Assembly: GCA_009746045.1 (NCBI GenBank)
Contig: RPFO01000079.1
Coordinates: 1,653,285-1,717,284, forward strand
Direction: 5' to 3'
DNA from: Mesostigma viride
Lineage: Eukaryota; Streptophyta; Mesostigmatophyceae; Mesostigmatales; Mesostigmataceae
DNA: 64,000 nucleotides
Shown in pieces: positions 1-32,700 of the stretch. A program made the translations under genes and the position numbers. A model generated the notes under the pieces. It worked only from the letters and a program-made list of their open reading frames with translations. It had not been told where the DNA came from and searched no databases. How positions within the stretch are numbered: position 1 is the first letter of the stretch; every line of letters starts with the position of its first letter.

Positions 1-111
1 AGCAGCACTGGTGCAGCCGCCGCCGCCGCCGCTTCTGCTGTGGTCACCCCGGGTCTTGGGGATGGAGGCTTGGCGTCCATGCCGGCGGATCTGTACCCTT
101 CAGCGCAGTAG
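1..111 (+). CDS. 3' end of an upstream host gene (partial)
   Basis: The window opens in an uninterrupted plus-strand frame of 36 codons that ends with TAG at 109-111. It has an alanine run followed by an Ala/Val/Pro/Gly-rich stretch and ends Tyr-Pro-Ser-Ala-Gln. GC-rich codons contrast with the lower-GC sequence after the stop. This looks like the last coding exon of a gene whose body lies left of the window. Low-complexity content prevents any functional assignment. A TGTAA motif, the polyadenylation signal used by volvocine green algae, lies near 755 and could mark the transcript end. Confidence 0.4.
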   Translation, partial: SSTGAAAAAAASAVVTPGLGDGGLASMPADLYPSAQ

Positions 112-2300
112 TTGATGCCGCGCCGAATGAGAGGCCGCCACCTGGACAGGTGGGGGTTCCTTTCTCGCTGTTACTCAGGCGTAGAGTATCGCGTTAGCTT
201 TCATGATCATGGAGCCGTTAAGTCCTTGGTGCAAAGGACGAAGCCAGCAACCCTCCTTCCGGTGCACATACTTTTCATGCGCCTGCAACCTATCATCCGC
301 CACCTCTCACCTGCCACCTGCCACATGTTCACCTGACAACCGTACCTGCCGCCCACTGCATGGTTGGGTCTGGCTTCATGTCTCCCTGCCCGTTTCTTGA
401 TTTGGACTGTCTACAACTTCTGTTGCATGTTCGTGAGTGATTCATGTATGGTTTGCAGTGGCTGCTTGTCGGAGCGTTTGGGTGGTCGGTAGCCCTTTCC
501 CATTTGGCCATTAAAACACCCATGCCATCCTGAGGGTGTCTGCCCTTGGTAGCGTACTGAGGCCTGTCGTGCTGTTTGGAGGCATGTGGGTCAAGGCCCA
601 TCGAGCCACAGGCATGTTCGGGTTGAATCTGTTGACGTCCATGGCTTTTGTGGAGGGACACTGAACCATTGTCACAGCCAGGCCTTGGATCCCCTGCCAT
701 GCTCTGTTTTGTCAGCCACCGCCCCCTGGCCAACCGACGAACCGATGCATGCTTTTGTAACTTCATGCCTTTGCCACGTCCAAAATGTCTGTGTGTAGGA
801 CATGCACGCAGAGTCCGATGGCAGATGGCAGGAGTGGGTTAGGGTGTGCGCACACCGGCAGATGGTAGCCGTAGTATACGTGAGCACTCCCAGGCCCTGC
901 TTTTTCCATCTATTAATTGTATATTTATTTGTTATGTGTCTATTTGCTATATATCTATTCACTATCTCCCTAATGATTGTGCATGTGCGATGCCTGCCTT
1001 TGACATCTCACCCTCTCGCTAGCACCGCTGACGCCGGAAGCCGCACGCATGTCCCATGCCTCCCTGCATGCTTGCCTGGCCCTGCGCACGCTCCCCTGCC
1101 CTTGCATTCGCGTCATGTATGCCCTGCGCCGCGCATCCTGGGTGCCGGCCCACCTCAGGCCGCTGCAGCTTTGCCGACGCGCTTAATGCTTGCAGCCTCT
1201 CTAGCGCTGCCGCGACGCTCCTCCAGCCGCCATTTTTGCCCATTCCCAGCGTGCCAGCCTTGGCATTGACAAAGTTGGCGACTGCCAACTTTCTAGCCTT
1301 GATGCGCTCGATGCCTGAGCCTGCGCTGACACTAGTTTCTGGACCACGGGGAGGCGCAAGCCACGCACTGTGAACGCGAGCAACGTACTCTGAACACGAG
1401 CATTCCTTGCGCAAGGCATCGCCTGTCTCGATGAAAAAGCAAGCAAGCTGTGCTACGCAAAGCATGCTGTCGAAATGTAAAGGGGTTGGAAAGCAAGCGA
1501 GCAAGCAGATGGCAAAAGAAAGGGGGCAACAGGCAAGCCAAGCTACGCAGGCAATTTGTGAGCGGCCGCGCCCTTTAGGCCTAGGGAGGCCAGCAGGACC
1601 CTCTGCAGGAGCTACATGCTGCCATGCTGGCGCCATGCTGCATACCCACAACGGCCAGCAAGCCTGCTATTCCACAAAATGTTAAGGAATGTTGTGAGCT
1701 AGGGGGCGCTGTGCACATCCTTCGCCTTGGCTGCTGCCTGCTGCTGTCATTGGGGGATGATCGATTGCTTGAAATGGCGTTCAGGGCCGGGATGCTTGGC
1801 TGACTTGGATGACGAACTGTGCACTGGTGGCAGTGTGTGCTTTGGCATGCGGGCTGGCTTGCCCCTTTGTGACACCTTGCTGATGGCATTGGGGGACCAC
1901 ATGGAGGAAGTGTTCATATGGGATCTACTGTTATGCGCGCGTGGCAAAGCCTCCTGAGACTTCTACTATGCACTTTCGCATAACGAGATGTGTAGGAATG
2001 TTAGAAAGTCCGAGATGAAACATTAGTGGAAACTTATCATGTAGGTCAGTGTTTTAATGTTGTATGTTTTAGTGCCTAGTTGTCATACGGCTAGTCCGTG
2101 GTGTGCAAACTGAAAAATATGGGCAGGTTACAGAAAACCTGGGATCTGAAGTTCTTGCCATTATCTGTTGTTGACTACTTCCTGCTAGTTACTTTCTTGA
2201 GATTAGCATAGTACTCCGTGGCATGCCCGTGCATGACACACAAGTACTTTCTTGATTTCTTGATTTCTTGAGCAATACTGGAATTTCTTCATTATTATTA
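112..2300. other. host intergenic region, no gene recognised
   Basis: Several short open frames occur on both strands, but none has recognisable domains, splice-consistent extension or sustained coding bias. Nothing else could be supported. Confidence 0.5.
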
Positions 2301-2323
2301 AGTGAGACAACTAAATTGAAATT

Positions 2324-2452
2324 GACATGGACATGGACATGGACATGGACATGGACATGGACATGGACATGGACATGGACATGGACATGGACATGGACAT
2401 GGACATGGACATGGACATGGACATGGACATGGACATGGACATGGACATGGAC
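2324..2452. repeat. (GGACAT)n microsatellite
   Basis: About 21 perfect copies of a six-base unit directly abut the left end of the 394-398 bp tandem repeat. Long Thr-Trp or Met-Ser dipeptide frames across it are artefacts of the repeat. Confidence 0.95.
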
Positions 2453-3540
2453 TCGCGTGCAGACACGTGTGTAGTACTCCTACACACAGATCTCAAGTGA
2501 TTTATCTAGTACCAAATCCGAAAGGCTTGCATCACTCCCCGGACAGGAGAACTTTTGCGGATGACTGTAGGTGTAAGTTGGCGATGCCATGGTAACCGGA
2601 GACGTCCGTCCTATAGTCAGCAAAATTGGTGCGAGAGGTCCCCAGTTCGATTCAGGTCGGATTCATTTGCAGATCGCGTTTTCCGCGTTTTCCGCGGCCT
2701 GGCACTGAACGCAAAGGTTTTCACCTTTGCGGAGTGTCTGATCAGAATATACGCTTGGCTGATTTCGATAGTACCGGCTACGCCCCCTTCTACTAAAAAG
2801 AAGGATTCAGCCGTGTTCAGCCCGTCTCACGGTGCGAGACTGAACAAGTCTCGCGTGCAGACACGTGTGTAGTACTCCTACACACAGATCTCGAGTGATT
2901 TATCTAGTACCAAATCCGAAAGGCTTGCATCACTCCCCGGACAGGAGAACTTTTGCGGATGACTGTAGGTGTAAGTTGGCGATGCCATGGTAACCGGAGA
3001 CGTCCGTCCTATAGTCAGCAAAATTGGTGCGAGAGGTCCCCAGTTCGATTCCGGTCGGATTCATTTGTAGATCGCGTTTTCCGCGTTTTCCGCGGCCCGG
3101 CACTGAACGCAAAGGTTTTCACCTTTGCGGAGTGCCTGATCAGAATATACGCTTGGCTGATTTCGATAGTACCGGCTACGCCCCCTTCTAAAAGAAGGAT
3201 TCAGCCGTGTTCAGCCCGTCTCACGGTGCGAGACTGAACAAGTCTCGCGTGCAGACACGTGTGTAGTACTCCTACACACAGATCTCGAGTGATTTATCTA
3301 GTACCAAATCCGAAAGGCTTGCATCACTCCCCGGACAGGAGAACTTTTGCGGATGACTGTAGGTGTAAGTTGGCGATGCCATGGTAACCGGAGACGTCCG
3401 TCCTATAGTCAGCAAAATTGGTGCGAGAGGTCCCCAGTTCGATTCCGGTCGGATTCATTTGTAGATCGCGTTTTCCGCGTTTTCCGCGGCCCGGCACTGA
3501 ACGCAAAGGTTTTCACCTTTGCGGAGTGCCTGATCAGAAT
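2453..3540 (+). repeat. tandem ~395 bp SINE-like repeat, 2.75 copies
   Basis: Three head-to-tail units begin TCGCGTGCAGACACG at 2453, 2851 and 3245. Lengths are 398, 394 and 296 bp, and the last unit is truncated at GATCAGAAT. Each contains GTTCGATTCC (for example 3043-3052), a match to the RNA polymerase III B box of tRNA genes, preceded by a tRNA-like GAGAGGTCCCCA. A tRNA-derived SINE origin is inferred; no full tRNA fold was built. A reverse-orientation copy lies at 27877-28100. GGACAT arrays bound the tandem block on both sides. Confidence 0.7.
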
Positions 3541-3612
3541 GGACATGGACATGGACATGGACATGGACATGGACATGGACATGGACATGGACATGGACAT
3601 GGACATGGACAT
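3540..3612. repeat. (GGACAT)n microsatellite, second array
   Basis: About 12 copies of the same six-base unit as at 2324-2452, immediately right of the truncated third SINE-like unit. It decays into ATTGAAATTGAA repeats. Confidence 0.95.
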
Positions 3613-3794
3613 TGACATTGAAATTGAAATTGAAATCGTTGTAAAACTCGCCGATTCTCATGCAAATCTACTTTAGCTTTAGATCGGTCATCCGAGGGAG
3701 CAAATTCAGCAAAACCAACTAATTCTGGCGACCAGGTGCGCTAATTTTGCTGCGCCAGCGCTAATATGAAAGAAAACAAGGTGACCGATTGAAA

Positions 3795-4035
3795 TTGAAG
3801 TCGGGGTAAAGTTGGCTCTATTTGTCAAATTGTCGGAGGGCGGGGGCTGAGATTAATTAACAGGTACCTTGAAATTAAATAAGATCGGCATGCCTCTATC
3901 AAGATATGGTTTTGTAGGCGAGTTTCTATCGGCGTAAATTTGTAGTGGTGTACGACAACACGTCAAGGGTGACGGAAAGTACTGAAGTCGCGGAAGTGTC
4001 GCGGAGACGTTTCTAGATCGATTGCGCATTCGACG
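3795..4035. repeat. dispersed repeat, copy 1
   Basis: About 240 bp, from GTCGGGGTAAAGTTGG to GCGCATTCGAC, matches 27755-28249 with scattered substitutions. The second copy is interrupted by the SINE-like repeat. The shared right limit (GCGCATTCGAC) marks an element end. No coding potential or terminal inverted repeat was recognised. Confidence 0.75.
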
Positions 4036-4355
4036 GAAAAGGAAGAGAAGCGGTTGACTGGTAGTACTGTAGGGTACTGTAAGATGGTGTTGGACGGAAT
4101 CTCCGGCCAGGGATTCGGACTTAGCATCTCATGCATGTTGTACATGGAAATGAGCCCTTGCGTAGCGCTGTGCTGCGGCGAACTTATTCTCCTCCGTCGC
4201 ATTGCACGGCCGTCGATGAGCGTCAATGCTCGTCGATGAACCCAACGCAAGCCGTGTAAAGAAGTATAGTTCACGGCACGTGGCGCGGCGGCAACGATGG
4301 GCCGGTTTGCTCAGTTACAGAACTTGTAGCCCGGCCAGCGACTCCGCGTCTAGCA

Positions 4356-4470
4356 GTAGTCCGCAGGTAGTCCGTAGGTAGTCCGTGTAGGTAGTCCGTA
4401 TAGGTAGTCCGTATAGGTAGTCCGTAGGTAGTTTGTAGGTAGTCCGCAGGTAGTCCGTAGGTAGTCCGCC
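4356..4470. repeat. GTAGTCCG(T/C)AG minisatellite
   Basis: About ten imperfect copies of an 11-14 base unit (GTAGTCCGTAG and variants such as GTAGTCCGTATAG). Confidence 0.85.
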
Positions 4471-5084
4471 GGCGTGAATAACGTGACAATTTTGACAATT
4501 TGACCATTTGAGAACTGGCGTCAACCTCCCTAACAGTCGAATAAAATTGAAATTGAATTCGTTCTAGTCGGAGAAAAAATAGTATGTAGGCTCCTTGATC
4601 TTAATTAATTAAGGTTTATTGATCCTCATCTCCCCAATGGTCGAGCGCGCGTAATTCATGTTTTATTGATCAAGAGCATTGTCGCATGGATTAATAATAA
4701 GAATTAACTATACACCTCACTTTGTCACATGGGCATCCTCCAACAGATGGCAGTTGTGCATTGCTGTAGGATAGCTGCAGGCCAGTATCTAAAATATCTC
4801 AGGAGGCACCTAAACCTGTTTCACCGACATGCGAACTCCCGTCACATAATCATTGCAGTGGTCCTATTTCTTGCTCGCCCCTTTCTACAACCTTGCTGGC
4901 GTCGAAGAGTGCGACCTGCTAGAAAATATCTGGTTTGAGGCACCCCACCGATACCATCCCTCAATCGAGATTGCTTCAAACCACTCATGCCAGAGTGCTT
5001 CGTGAACCCCCAATGACCCGCACATGAGTGAGCACTTGGCAAGAAGAATTTGCAAATTTGCATGAACAAACAGCCCGGGGGCAA
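4471..5084. other. region 3' of the DDM1-like gene
   Basis: AT-rich sequence with TTAATTAATTAA stretches between the minisatellite and the minus-strand stop codon of the remodeller. It probably includes that gene's 3' UTR. No other gene or RNA was recognised. Confidence 0.4.
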
Positions 5085-15081
<9,997 letters not shown>

Positions 15082-15682
15082 TGTTGCACAGCCAGGCACG
15101 CGCACGCACGTCGAAGCCTGGCTTCGTGTCGATCACTCGTGGGAGAAAGCCTGTAAAGCTTACAGCGAGGCCCCCGCAAAATGCGCGCGCTTCGTTCCCA
15201 GCAGATCTCCCGGGTGTTGCGTCCCTCAATGGCGCGTCCGGCCAAGGCTATGCAGATTGGCAGGCGTGGCGGCACCACCACCACTTTCAACTTACTCAAC
15301 TGGTGGATCTGGACTACGGATGGAAGCCGGGTTGCTGGTTGGCGTTCGTGGGCGCGCTTCCCGGGCGTCTTCCCGGCAAAATGTGCCCCACCAATTAAAC
15401 CCGCGAAAATTCCCGCGCCCGCGCCACGGGGCGGCAAAACACCACAACTGGACCGCGCACTGTGGGTGTTCACGTAACTTGGTTTCCTTTACACGACCGT
15501 GCACGCAGTCATCCCCAAAAGACCGGAGGGTGAAGCAATTTTGAGGAGACTTGCCTGCTGTTTGGCGATGATAATGTCTAGCTGACGTGATAATTTTCAG
15601 AGCCGGTTTACGGTGCTGATCGATTTGCGTGCGGCGACTGCATCAATTTGTGTAGCGAGTTCCAGCCAGCACTTCGGGCAAC
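15082..15682. promoter_or_regulatory. bidirectional DDM1-MCM3 promoter with E2F-like sites
   Basis: This 600 bp interval separates the two divergent start codons. At 15400-15419 there are back-to-back E2F-type sites: CCCGCGAAAA (reverse of TTTTCGCGGG) followed by TTCCCGCGCC. A CCAAT motif lies at 15391-15395. MCM3 is a classic E2F target in plants, algae and animals, and DDM1 is expressed in dividing cells, so shared S-phase control is a reasonable inference. Transcription starts were not located. Confidence 0.65.
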
Positions 15683-26505
<10,823 letters not shown>

Positions 26506-26947
26506 ATACTTGTAGAGATGGGCCCACCTTGCCAGCAGACATCCAGGCACAAGGTTACTCTTAGCAGTGACTGGCATATGAATTGGTCGTCGCATTGATA
26601 TACATCCTATGTGACAGAGACTGCCCGGCAGATGTCAAAGATCGTGCACATCTTGCATGTTTTCCTTGTTTATAATGTAGGTATTCAATACAAGTTTTCG
26701 AGAGGCGGGTATGCCTCGAGCACCATTCCAGAGATTATTGTTATGCCCACTTGCACTCTCAAGTGTGCCATGTGTATCTTGCTATGCGTGCGAGCCAACG
26801 AATGCGATTAGAACTGCCAAACGTGCGGCCACGTCTCAATATCATGAAAACCGCCAAAATGCACTTGGGCAGATTCTGCCTCGATCACAGGTTTCCTTTG
26901 AGGCGCGCAGCTATAGTTAAAATAAATTAAATTAAATTGTAACATAT
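26506..26947. other. MCM3 3' flank
   Basis: Probably the MCM3 3' UTR. A TGTAA motif near 26938 could be a polyadenylation signal of the volvocine type. No other gene was recognised. Confidence 0.35.
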
Positions 26948-27560
26948 CAAGGAGACAACCAGCGCAGGCCAGAAATCGGGAGAATCCGGACCATGGTAGC
27001 TCGAGCCTGCCGTTATCTTGTCCGCATGTTCGAGTCCTCCTCCATGACCACCGCCGCTGGTGGAGCAACCCCGCCCTACCCCGGATCGTCAAGCGTGACC
27101 TCTTCAAGGTCGTCATTCTGATGTTCCTGACCTACGGCGCCGAGACGTGGACACTGATGCAGGAGCTGGAGCAACGACTCGACGGCGCCGTCACCACTTG
27201 AGATGCTGCGCAAGGCCCTTAACATCCCCTTTGGTTTGCACAGTAGTAATGAGGATTTGTACGCTGATTTGCCCTATGTTTCCCACATTATTAGGCACAG
27301 GCGCCTGGGCCTAGCCGGGCACCTGGCCCGCACAGATCAGGTAGATACATCAGATAGACTAGCTGGCACCAAGCCCGCCCAGCCTGGGCGATATGTCCTC
27401 ACCTGGCGTGCCCCCGGCCGCGCGCGGCAGGGCCGCCACCCGTGGACTTTTCGTGATAGACTCGGCATGGACCTTTGCTACACTAGCTAGACGTGACGGG
27501 CTCACACCCGGGCAGCCTCCTGGTTTGTCTGTAATATGGAGGCAGATGGTGCGCAAGGAT
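26948..27560 (+). pseudogene. degenerate non-LTR retrotransposon (LINE) reverse transcriptase 3' fragment
   Basis: Around 27060-27200 one frame reads TYGAETWTL followed by QRLDGAV. After a frameshift and stop near 27200 another frame reads MLRKALNIPFG, ELYGDLP-like DLYADLPYVS and RRLGLAGHLAR. This order (YGAETWTL, QRLDG, MLR.ALN, LP.VS..IR.RRL..AGH) is the conserved tail of LINE reverse transcriptase proteins. The 5' boundary starts GAGACAACCAGCGCAGGCC. About 90 bp of it recurs inverted at 52550-52650, and about 25 bp at 8764-8788. Confidence 0.75.
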
Positions 27561-27754
27561 AGATGGCAAGTAGTGATGAAGGAGACCACCCCCAAGCCTG
27601 TGGGGGCTCCGCGTGTGACCAAGTATGGCATTCATAGCGATTCGGGCCGCGGTGCCCACACCCCTGTAACTAGGACCTAGATAGCTTATACCATCCATTC
27701 CATCCCATGTTCCCCTCCCACTGAGGACTTATGCAGTCACGTGTCAATTAATTA

Positions 27755-28249
27755 ATGTTCGAGTCGGGGTAAAATTGGCTCTTTTTGTCAAATTGTCAAA
27801 TTGTCGGAGGGCGGGGGCCGAGATTAATTAAGAGGTACCTTGAAATAAAATAAGAGGCATGACTCTATCGAGATATATTCTGATGTGGCACGCTGCAAAG
27901 GTGAAAACCATTGGCGTTTAGTGCCGGTCCGCGGAAAACGCGATCTGCAAATGAATCCAGGCCGGAATCGAACTGGGGACCTCTCGCACCAACTTTCGGT
28001 GATGCAACTAAAACGGTCGGTGATGCAAGCCTGTGGTACTAGATAAATCATTCGAGATCTGTATGTGTAGGAGTTCTATCATTCGAGATCTGTGTGTGGA
28101 GATATATATGTTCGGACGCGAATTTCTATTGGCGTGAAATTGTAGTATTGTACGACAACATGTCAAGGGTGACGGAACTGAGTACCTATAAGTCGCGGAA
28201 GTGTCCCGGAGACGAACGGAGACGTTGCAAGATCAATTGCGCATTCGAC
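27755..28249. repeat. dispersed repeat, copy 2, with nested SINE-like insertion (27877-28100)
   Basis: The outer parts match 3795-4035. The inner part is a reverse-orientation copy of the tandem SINE-like unit at 2453-3540, including the reverse B box GGAATCGAAC. The outer element ends at GCGCATTCGAC (28249) exactly as in copy 1. Sequence to its right is unlike copy 1 and belongs to the viral coiled-coil gene, so 28249/28250 is the visible host-virus junction or an element lying at it. Confidence 0.75.
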
Positions 28250-28254
28250 CACAT

Positions 28255-29768
28255 TCAAAATGCAAAAAAATGCGCCTCCAACTCGGATTTAACTCTCTCA
28301 GTCTCCTCTTGCACACCGGCAAGCTCCTTAGCGTGTTCAGCACGCGCGTCATCTATTGTCTTCTCGAGTGAACGGATATTCGACTTTAACCCGTCGTTCT
28401 CCGTTCTCGCAGCCTCCAACTGCCGCTCCTTTCGGTCGAGCTCGGCCTTCTTTTCCTTCAACTCACCTCTTGTTTTGAATAATGTACCCCTCATGGCATT
28501 GTATTTCTCCCCCAACGACGCCAATTTGGCTCGCGCTTGCTCCTTCTCCTTCTCCGTCTCGGCCTTAGCGGAGAGTAGGGCCGACTCGCGGGTCTTACCA
28601 ACATCTACCTCTTGCTGCAACCACTCAACCCTCTTCTGCTCAGCTGCCAGAATATCTTGACCTTCCTTTCGCGCGGATTCCAATCGTGCTATTGTTTGCG
28701 TCAGTTCATATTCCGTATCCTTGTTTTGACGCTTCTGTTTTTCGAGTTCCATATCCTTGACTTTCAAGTTTGACTCTACGGCAGCGAGCCTCTCGTGTAC
28801 CTTTTTCTCCTCCTCTTTCACTTTGGCGAGTTCTTTATCGTGTTCCGTCTGCGCAACCAAGGCTCTAGTCTCGAGTGACTCGATATCCGACTTTAACCCC
28901 GCAACCTCACCGCGCGCGGATTCCAGTTTGGCTTCACTATCGGCAAAAGCGAGACTCTTGGCATCCAAATCACGTTGCGCGTCGGCCAAGAGCGCGGTCG
29001 CGGACCTGTGTCTTTTCTCCAACTCTAAAAACTCGGTCTCAATTTTCGTTGACTCCCTCTTCTTATTGTCCAGTTCCTCGCGTAAGCCCTTCTCGCGTGT
29101 TTGTACACCTTCTAACTCGTCTCGTAAAGCTTTCACCTGTTCCTCCTTGTTCTTAAACTCATCTGTTGCGGTTTGGTCCATTTCTTGTATTTCTTTCTGT
29201 AACTCTTCCAGTTGTTGCGTCTTGCTTTCCAAATCGGCGTTCACCGCATCCAGATTCGATTGAATTACGCGCTTCTCGGTTTCAACCTTTTGGAGCTGTC
29301 CACGCACCTTTTCCGTTTCCTGTCTCGCGTCCCTCGTCGCCTGGTTCGCCGCGCTCAAGTCCCTGCGCAACAACTTGTTCTTATTCCACTCCGTCTTCAG
29401 CTTCGTCTCCAGCGCGAGTTTCGCCTCTCCGAGTTCCCTCACCTTCCCCTCCGCACTTTCGAGAGTGGTCTTCACGGCCTTCATCTCCTCTCCGGCTTTC
29501 TCCGCGTCTTGGCGCGCCTTGTCCAATTGCGCGGACAAGGCGACGACCTTTTGTGAGCTTGAAGCTAGTTCCTCCTGCAAAGTGCCTGTACTCACTCGGA
29601 GTGACTCGAAATTACTGCTGGCCGCCTCCGCGTCCTTTTTTTGTCTGTCTTCGAGGACCCTCAACTGACCCTCCAAAAAATTTTGGCGTGTTTGGTCAGA
29701 CGCTTGCTCGTCTCTTGCAGTCTGGAGCTCCTCCTTGAGTTTTGCAATGGCCTTGGAAAAAAGTTCCT
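28255..29768 (-). pseudogene. long coiled-coil protein gene, 3' part
   Basis: About 504 codons remain open from the insertion point to TGA at 28255-28257. The product is almost entirely Glu/Lys/Ala/Leu heptads (for example KLKEELQTARDEQ), a continuous parallel coiled coil of no specific family. It continues the frame of the 5' part at 34500-36097 once the 4.7 kb mobile array is removed: codons flanking the array join in phase on either choice of the ambiguous three bases. The stop falls within eight bases of the dispersed-repeat border, so the natural C terminus is probably lost. The role is unknown; a structural or tegument-like viral protein is possible. Confidence 0.6.
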
Positions 29769-32700
29769 TTCATGTCCCACGTAGCTCCCACAAAAAACAG
29801 CATCTTCATTAAAACAATAAGTGGAAGCATACATGTGACACTAATTGACATGCCCGGAGGCACGCCGTTCAAGGCCCTTCATGAAGTACGTTGCCCTAGA
29901 GGCAACCAAGACACGGGTGGGTGGGTGGGGAGCAAAGAAAGAGGCCGACAAAACCAGCCAGAGCGGCTTTTAGTCGCAAAACCTCCCTTATCCCTAGCTA
30001 ACTGACGTCATTAAACCCTTATGTTTAGTGGATGCTAGTAAGACGCTAACCGTACAGACCGGGGGTAGAATATCCCGAATCTGCACGGCTAGTATTAAAT
30101 AATGCGTAGGTTGTTCTTTTCAGGGGCACTGCACCTCACGCCCCGTTCCGCCCGGGTATAATCAACCCAAGCGCGGAACGCACATTTTATTTAATTCATT
30201 TTTCAACCATGCACTATATTGCATCTACTAATCACAAAAGCTCTAGCCAAACAGCTACGAGTAAACACTACGACCTAAAAGCCGCTCATCCAGCGGCCTC
30301 TTGTTCCCGCATTCACGTATAGAAGAAACTCCGTTCAAAGAACCCCGATTCATGTCCCACGTAGCTCCCACAAAAACCAGCATCTTCATTAAAACAATAA
30401 GTGGAAGCATACATGTGACACTAATTGACATGCCCGGAGGCACGCCGTTCAAGGCCCTTCATGAAGTACGTTGCCCAATCACCCCCGCCCTGGCTTTCCC
30501 TTGAAGCCGCACTCCACCTTGCTCGTTGTCACAAGTGACCGCCCTGCCGCAAAACGGGAGCCCCCCCACATCGGGAGGCGTGTGCCCGGCGGCTGTGGAT
30601 GCATGGCCAGGCCCAAAAAGGCCCAGCGCATTTGCACTGCGATTGCGCACGGCCAGCCTATCATGACCCCTCTCGGGGCCCCGAGTCGGTACCGCTATGG
30701 CCGTCTCCCCATAGACCCGGGGTGCTTCGAGAAAAAACGTGGACCTAGCCCAGGCCCCGCCAGCCCGGATGCCCGAGGCCACAGCCCCAGGCACCTGGCT
30801 GAACGAGAGTCCGTTCAGCCAAGACCGCATTCCCCCCGAGGTTTCTATGCGTGGGGAAAAAATTTCTAGCTTAGGCGCTTTTCCCATCGCCGTCCCCAGC
30901 CCCAACCCCCCCCCCTCGGCGGAAGGCAATTGCAAAGTTTGCTGGCCAGCAGCAATTTCCGAAGAAAAAGCCGCAGGCCGCGGACCGAGACACGGGTCGC
31001 CAGTGCCAGCCATCCGGCTCCAACCCGGGGTGCAAGCATCCCCAGGTACGGAGCACCAGCTCGCGCACTGGGCCGACCAAGCGACAGTTGAGCACCTGTC
31101 ACGGCATCCGGCCCACCAAAGACCCCAAGCTGGGGAAAAGGTGCGGACCGGAGGTAATCATTTTCTTTTATTTTAGTTAACCGGGCGAGGAACTACGCCT
31201 GGCCGGTTAACAACTGGAAGTCTCACCACTGGCCAAGTGGCCAGTGCAACCAGTGCTTTTGGGATTTTGCTCCGCAGCACCCATAGCTGCGGCTGCCGCC
31301 GCAACGACAACGAGCAAAGAAAGAGGCCGACAAAACCAGCCAGAGCGGCTTTTAGTCGCAAAACCTCCCTTATCCCTAGCTAACTGACGTCATTAAACCC
31401 TTATGTTTAGTGGATGCTAGTATTAAGACGCTAACCGTACAGACCGGGGGTAGAATATCCCGAATCTGCACGGCTAGTATTAAATAATGCGTAGGTTGTT
31501 CTTTTCAGGGGCACTGCACCTCACGCCCCGTTCCGCCCGGGTATAATCAACCCAAGCGCGGAACGCACATTTTATTTAATTCATTTTTCAACCATGCACT
31601 ATATTGCATCTACTAATCACAAAAGCTCTAGCCAAACAGCTACGAGTAAACACTACGACCTATAAGCCGCTCATCCAGCGGCCTCTTGTTCCCGCATTCA
31701 CGTATAGAAGAAACTCCGTTCAAAGAACCCCGATTCATGTCCCACGTAGCTCCCACAAAAACCAGCATCTTCATTAAAACAATAAGTGGAAGCATACATG
31801 TGACACTTATTGACATGCCCGGAGGCACGCCGTTCAAGGCCCTTCATGAAGTACGTTGCCCAATCACCCCCGCCCTGGCTTTCCCTTGAAGCCGCACTCC
31901 ACCTTGCTCGTTGTCACAAGTGACCGCCCTGCCGCAAAACGGGAGCCCCCCCACATCGGGAGGCGTGTGCCCGGCGGCTGTGGATGCATGGCCAGGCCCA
32001 AAAAGGCCCAGCGCATTTGCACTGCGATTGCGCACGGCCAGCCTATCATGACCCCTCTCGGGGCCCCGAGTCGGTACCGCTATGGCCGTCTCCCCATAGA
32101 CCCGGGGTGCTTCGAGAAAAAACGTGGACCTAGCCCAGGCCCCGCCAGCCCGGATGCCCGAGGCCACAGCCCCAGGCACCTGGCTGAACGAGAGTCCGTT
32201 CAGCCAAGACCGCATTCCCCCCGAGGTTTCTATGCGTGGGGAAAAAATTTCTAGCTTAGGCGCTTTTCCCATCGCCGTCCCCAGCCCCAACCCCCCCCCC
32301 TCGGCGGAAGGCAATTGCAAAGTTTGCTGGCCAGCAGCAATTTCCGAAGAAAAAGCCGCAGGCCGCGGACCGAGACACGGGTCGCCAGTGCCAGCCATCC
32401 GGCTCCAACCCGGGGTGCAAGCATCCCCAGGTACGGAGCACCAGCTCGCGCACTGGGCCGACCAAGCGACAGTTGAGCACCTGTCACGGCATCCGGCCCA
32501 CCAAAGACCCCAAGCTGGGGAAAAGGTGCGGACCGGAGGTAATCATTTTCTTTTATTTTAGTTAACCGGGCGAGGAACTACGCCTGGCCGGTTAACAACT
32601 GGAAGTCTCACCACTGGCCAAGTGGCCAGTGCAACCAGTGCTTTTGGGATTTTGCTCCGCAGCACCCATAGCTGCGGCTGCCGCCGCAACGACAACGAGC

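Noticed and set aside
28757-29263. Plus-strand frames opposite the coiled-coil gene
   Set aside because: Ser/Phe/Leu-rich shadows of Glu/Lys-rich codons on the minus strand.
30459-31013. Repeated 184- and 145-codon frames in the retrotransposon bodies as genes
   Set aside because: They overlap on opposite strands, have no recognisable domain, and recur only because the body is duplicated. One copy has an altered frame from small indels.
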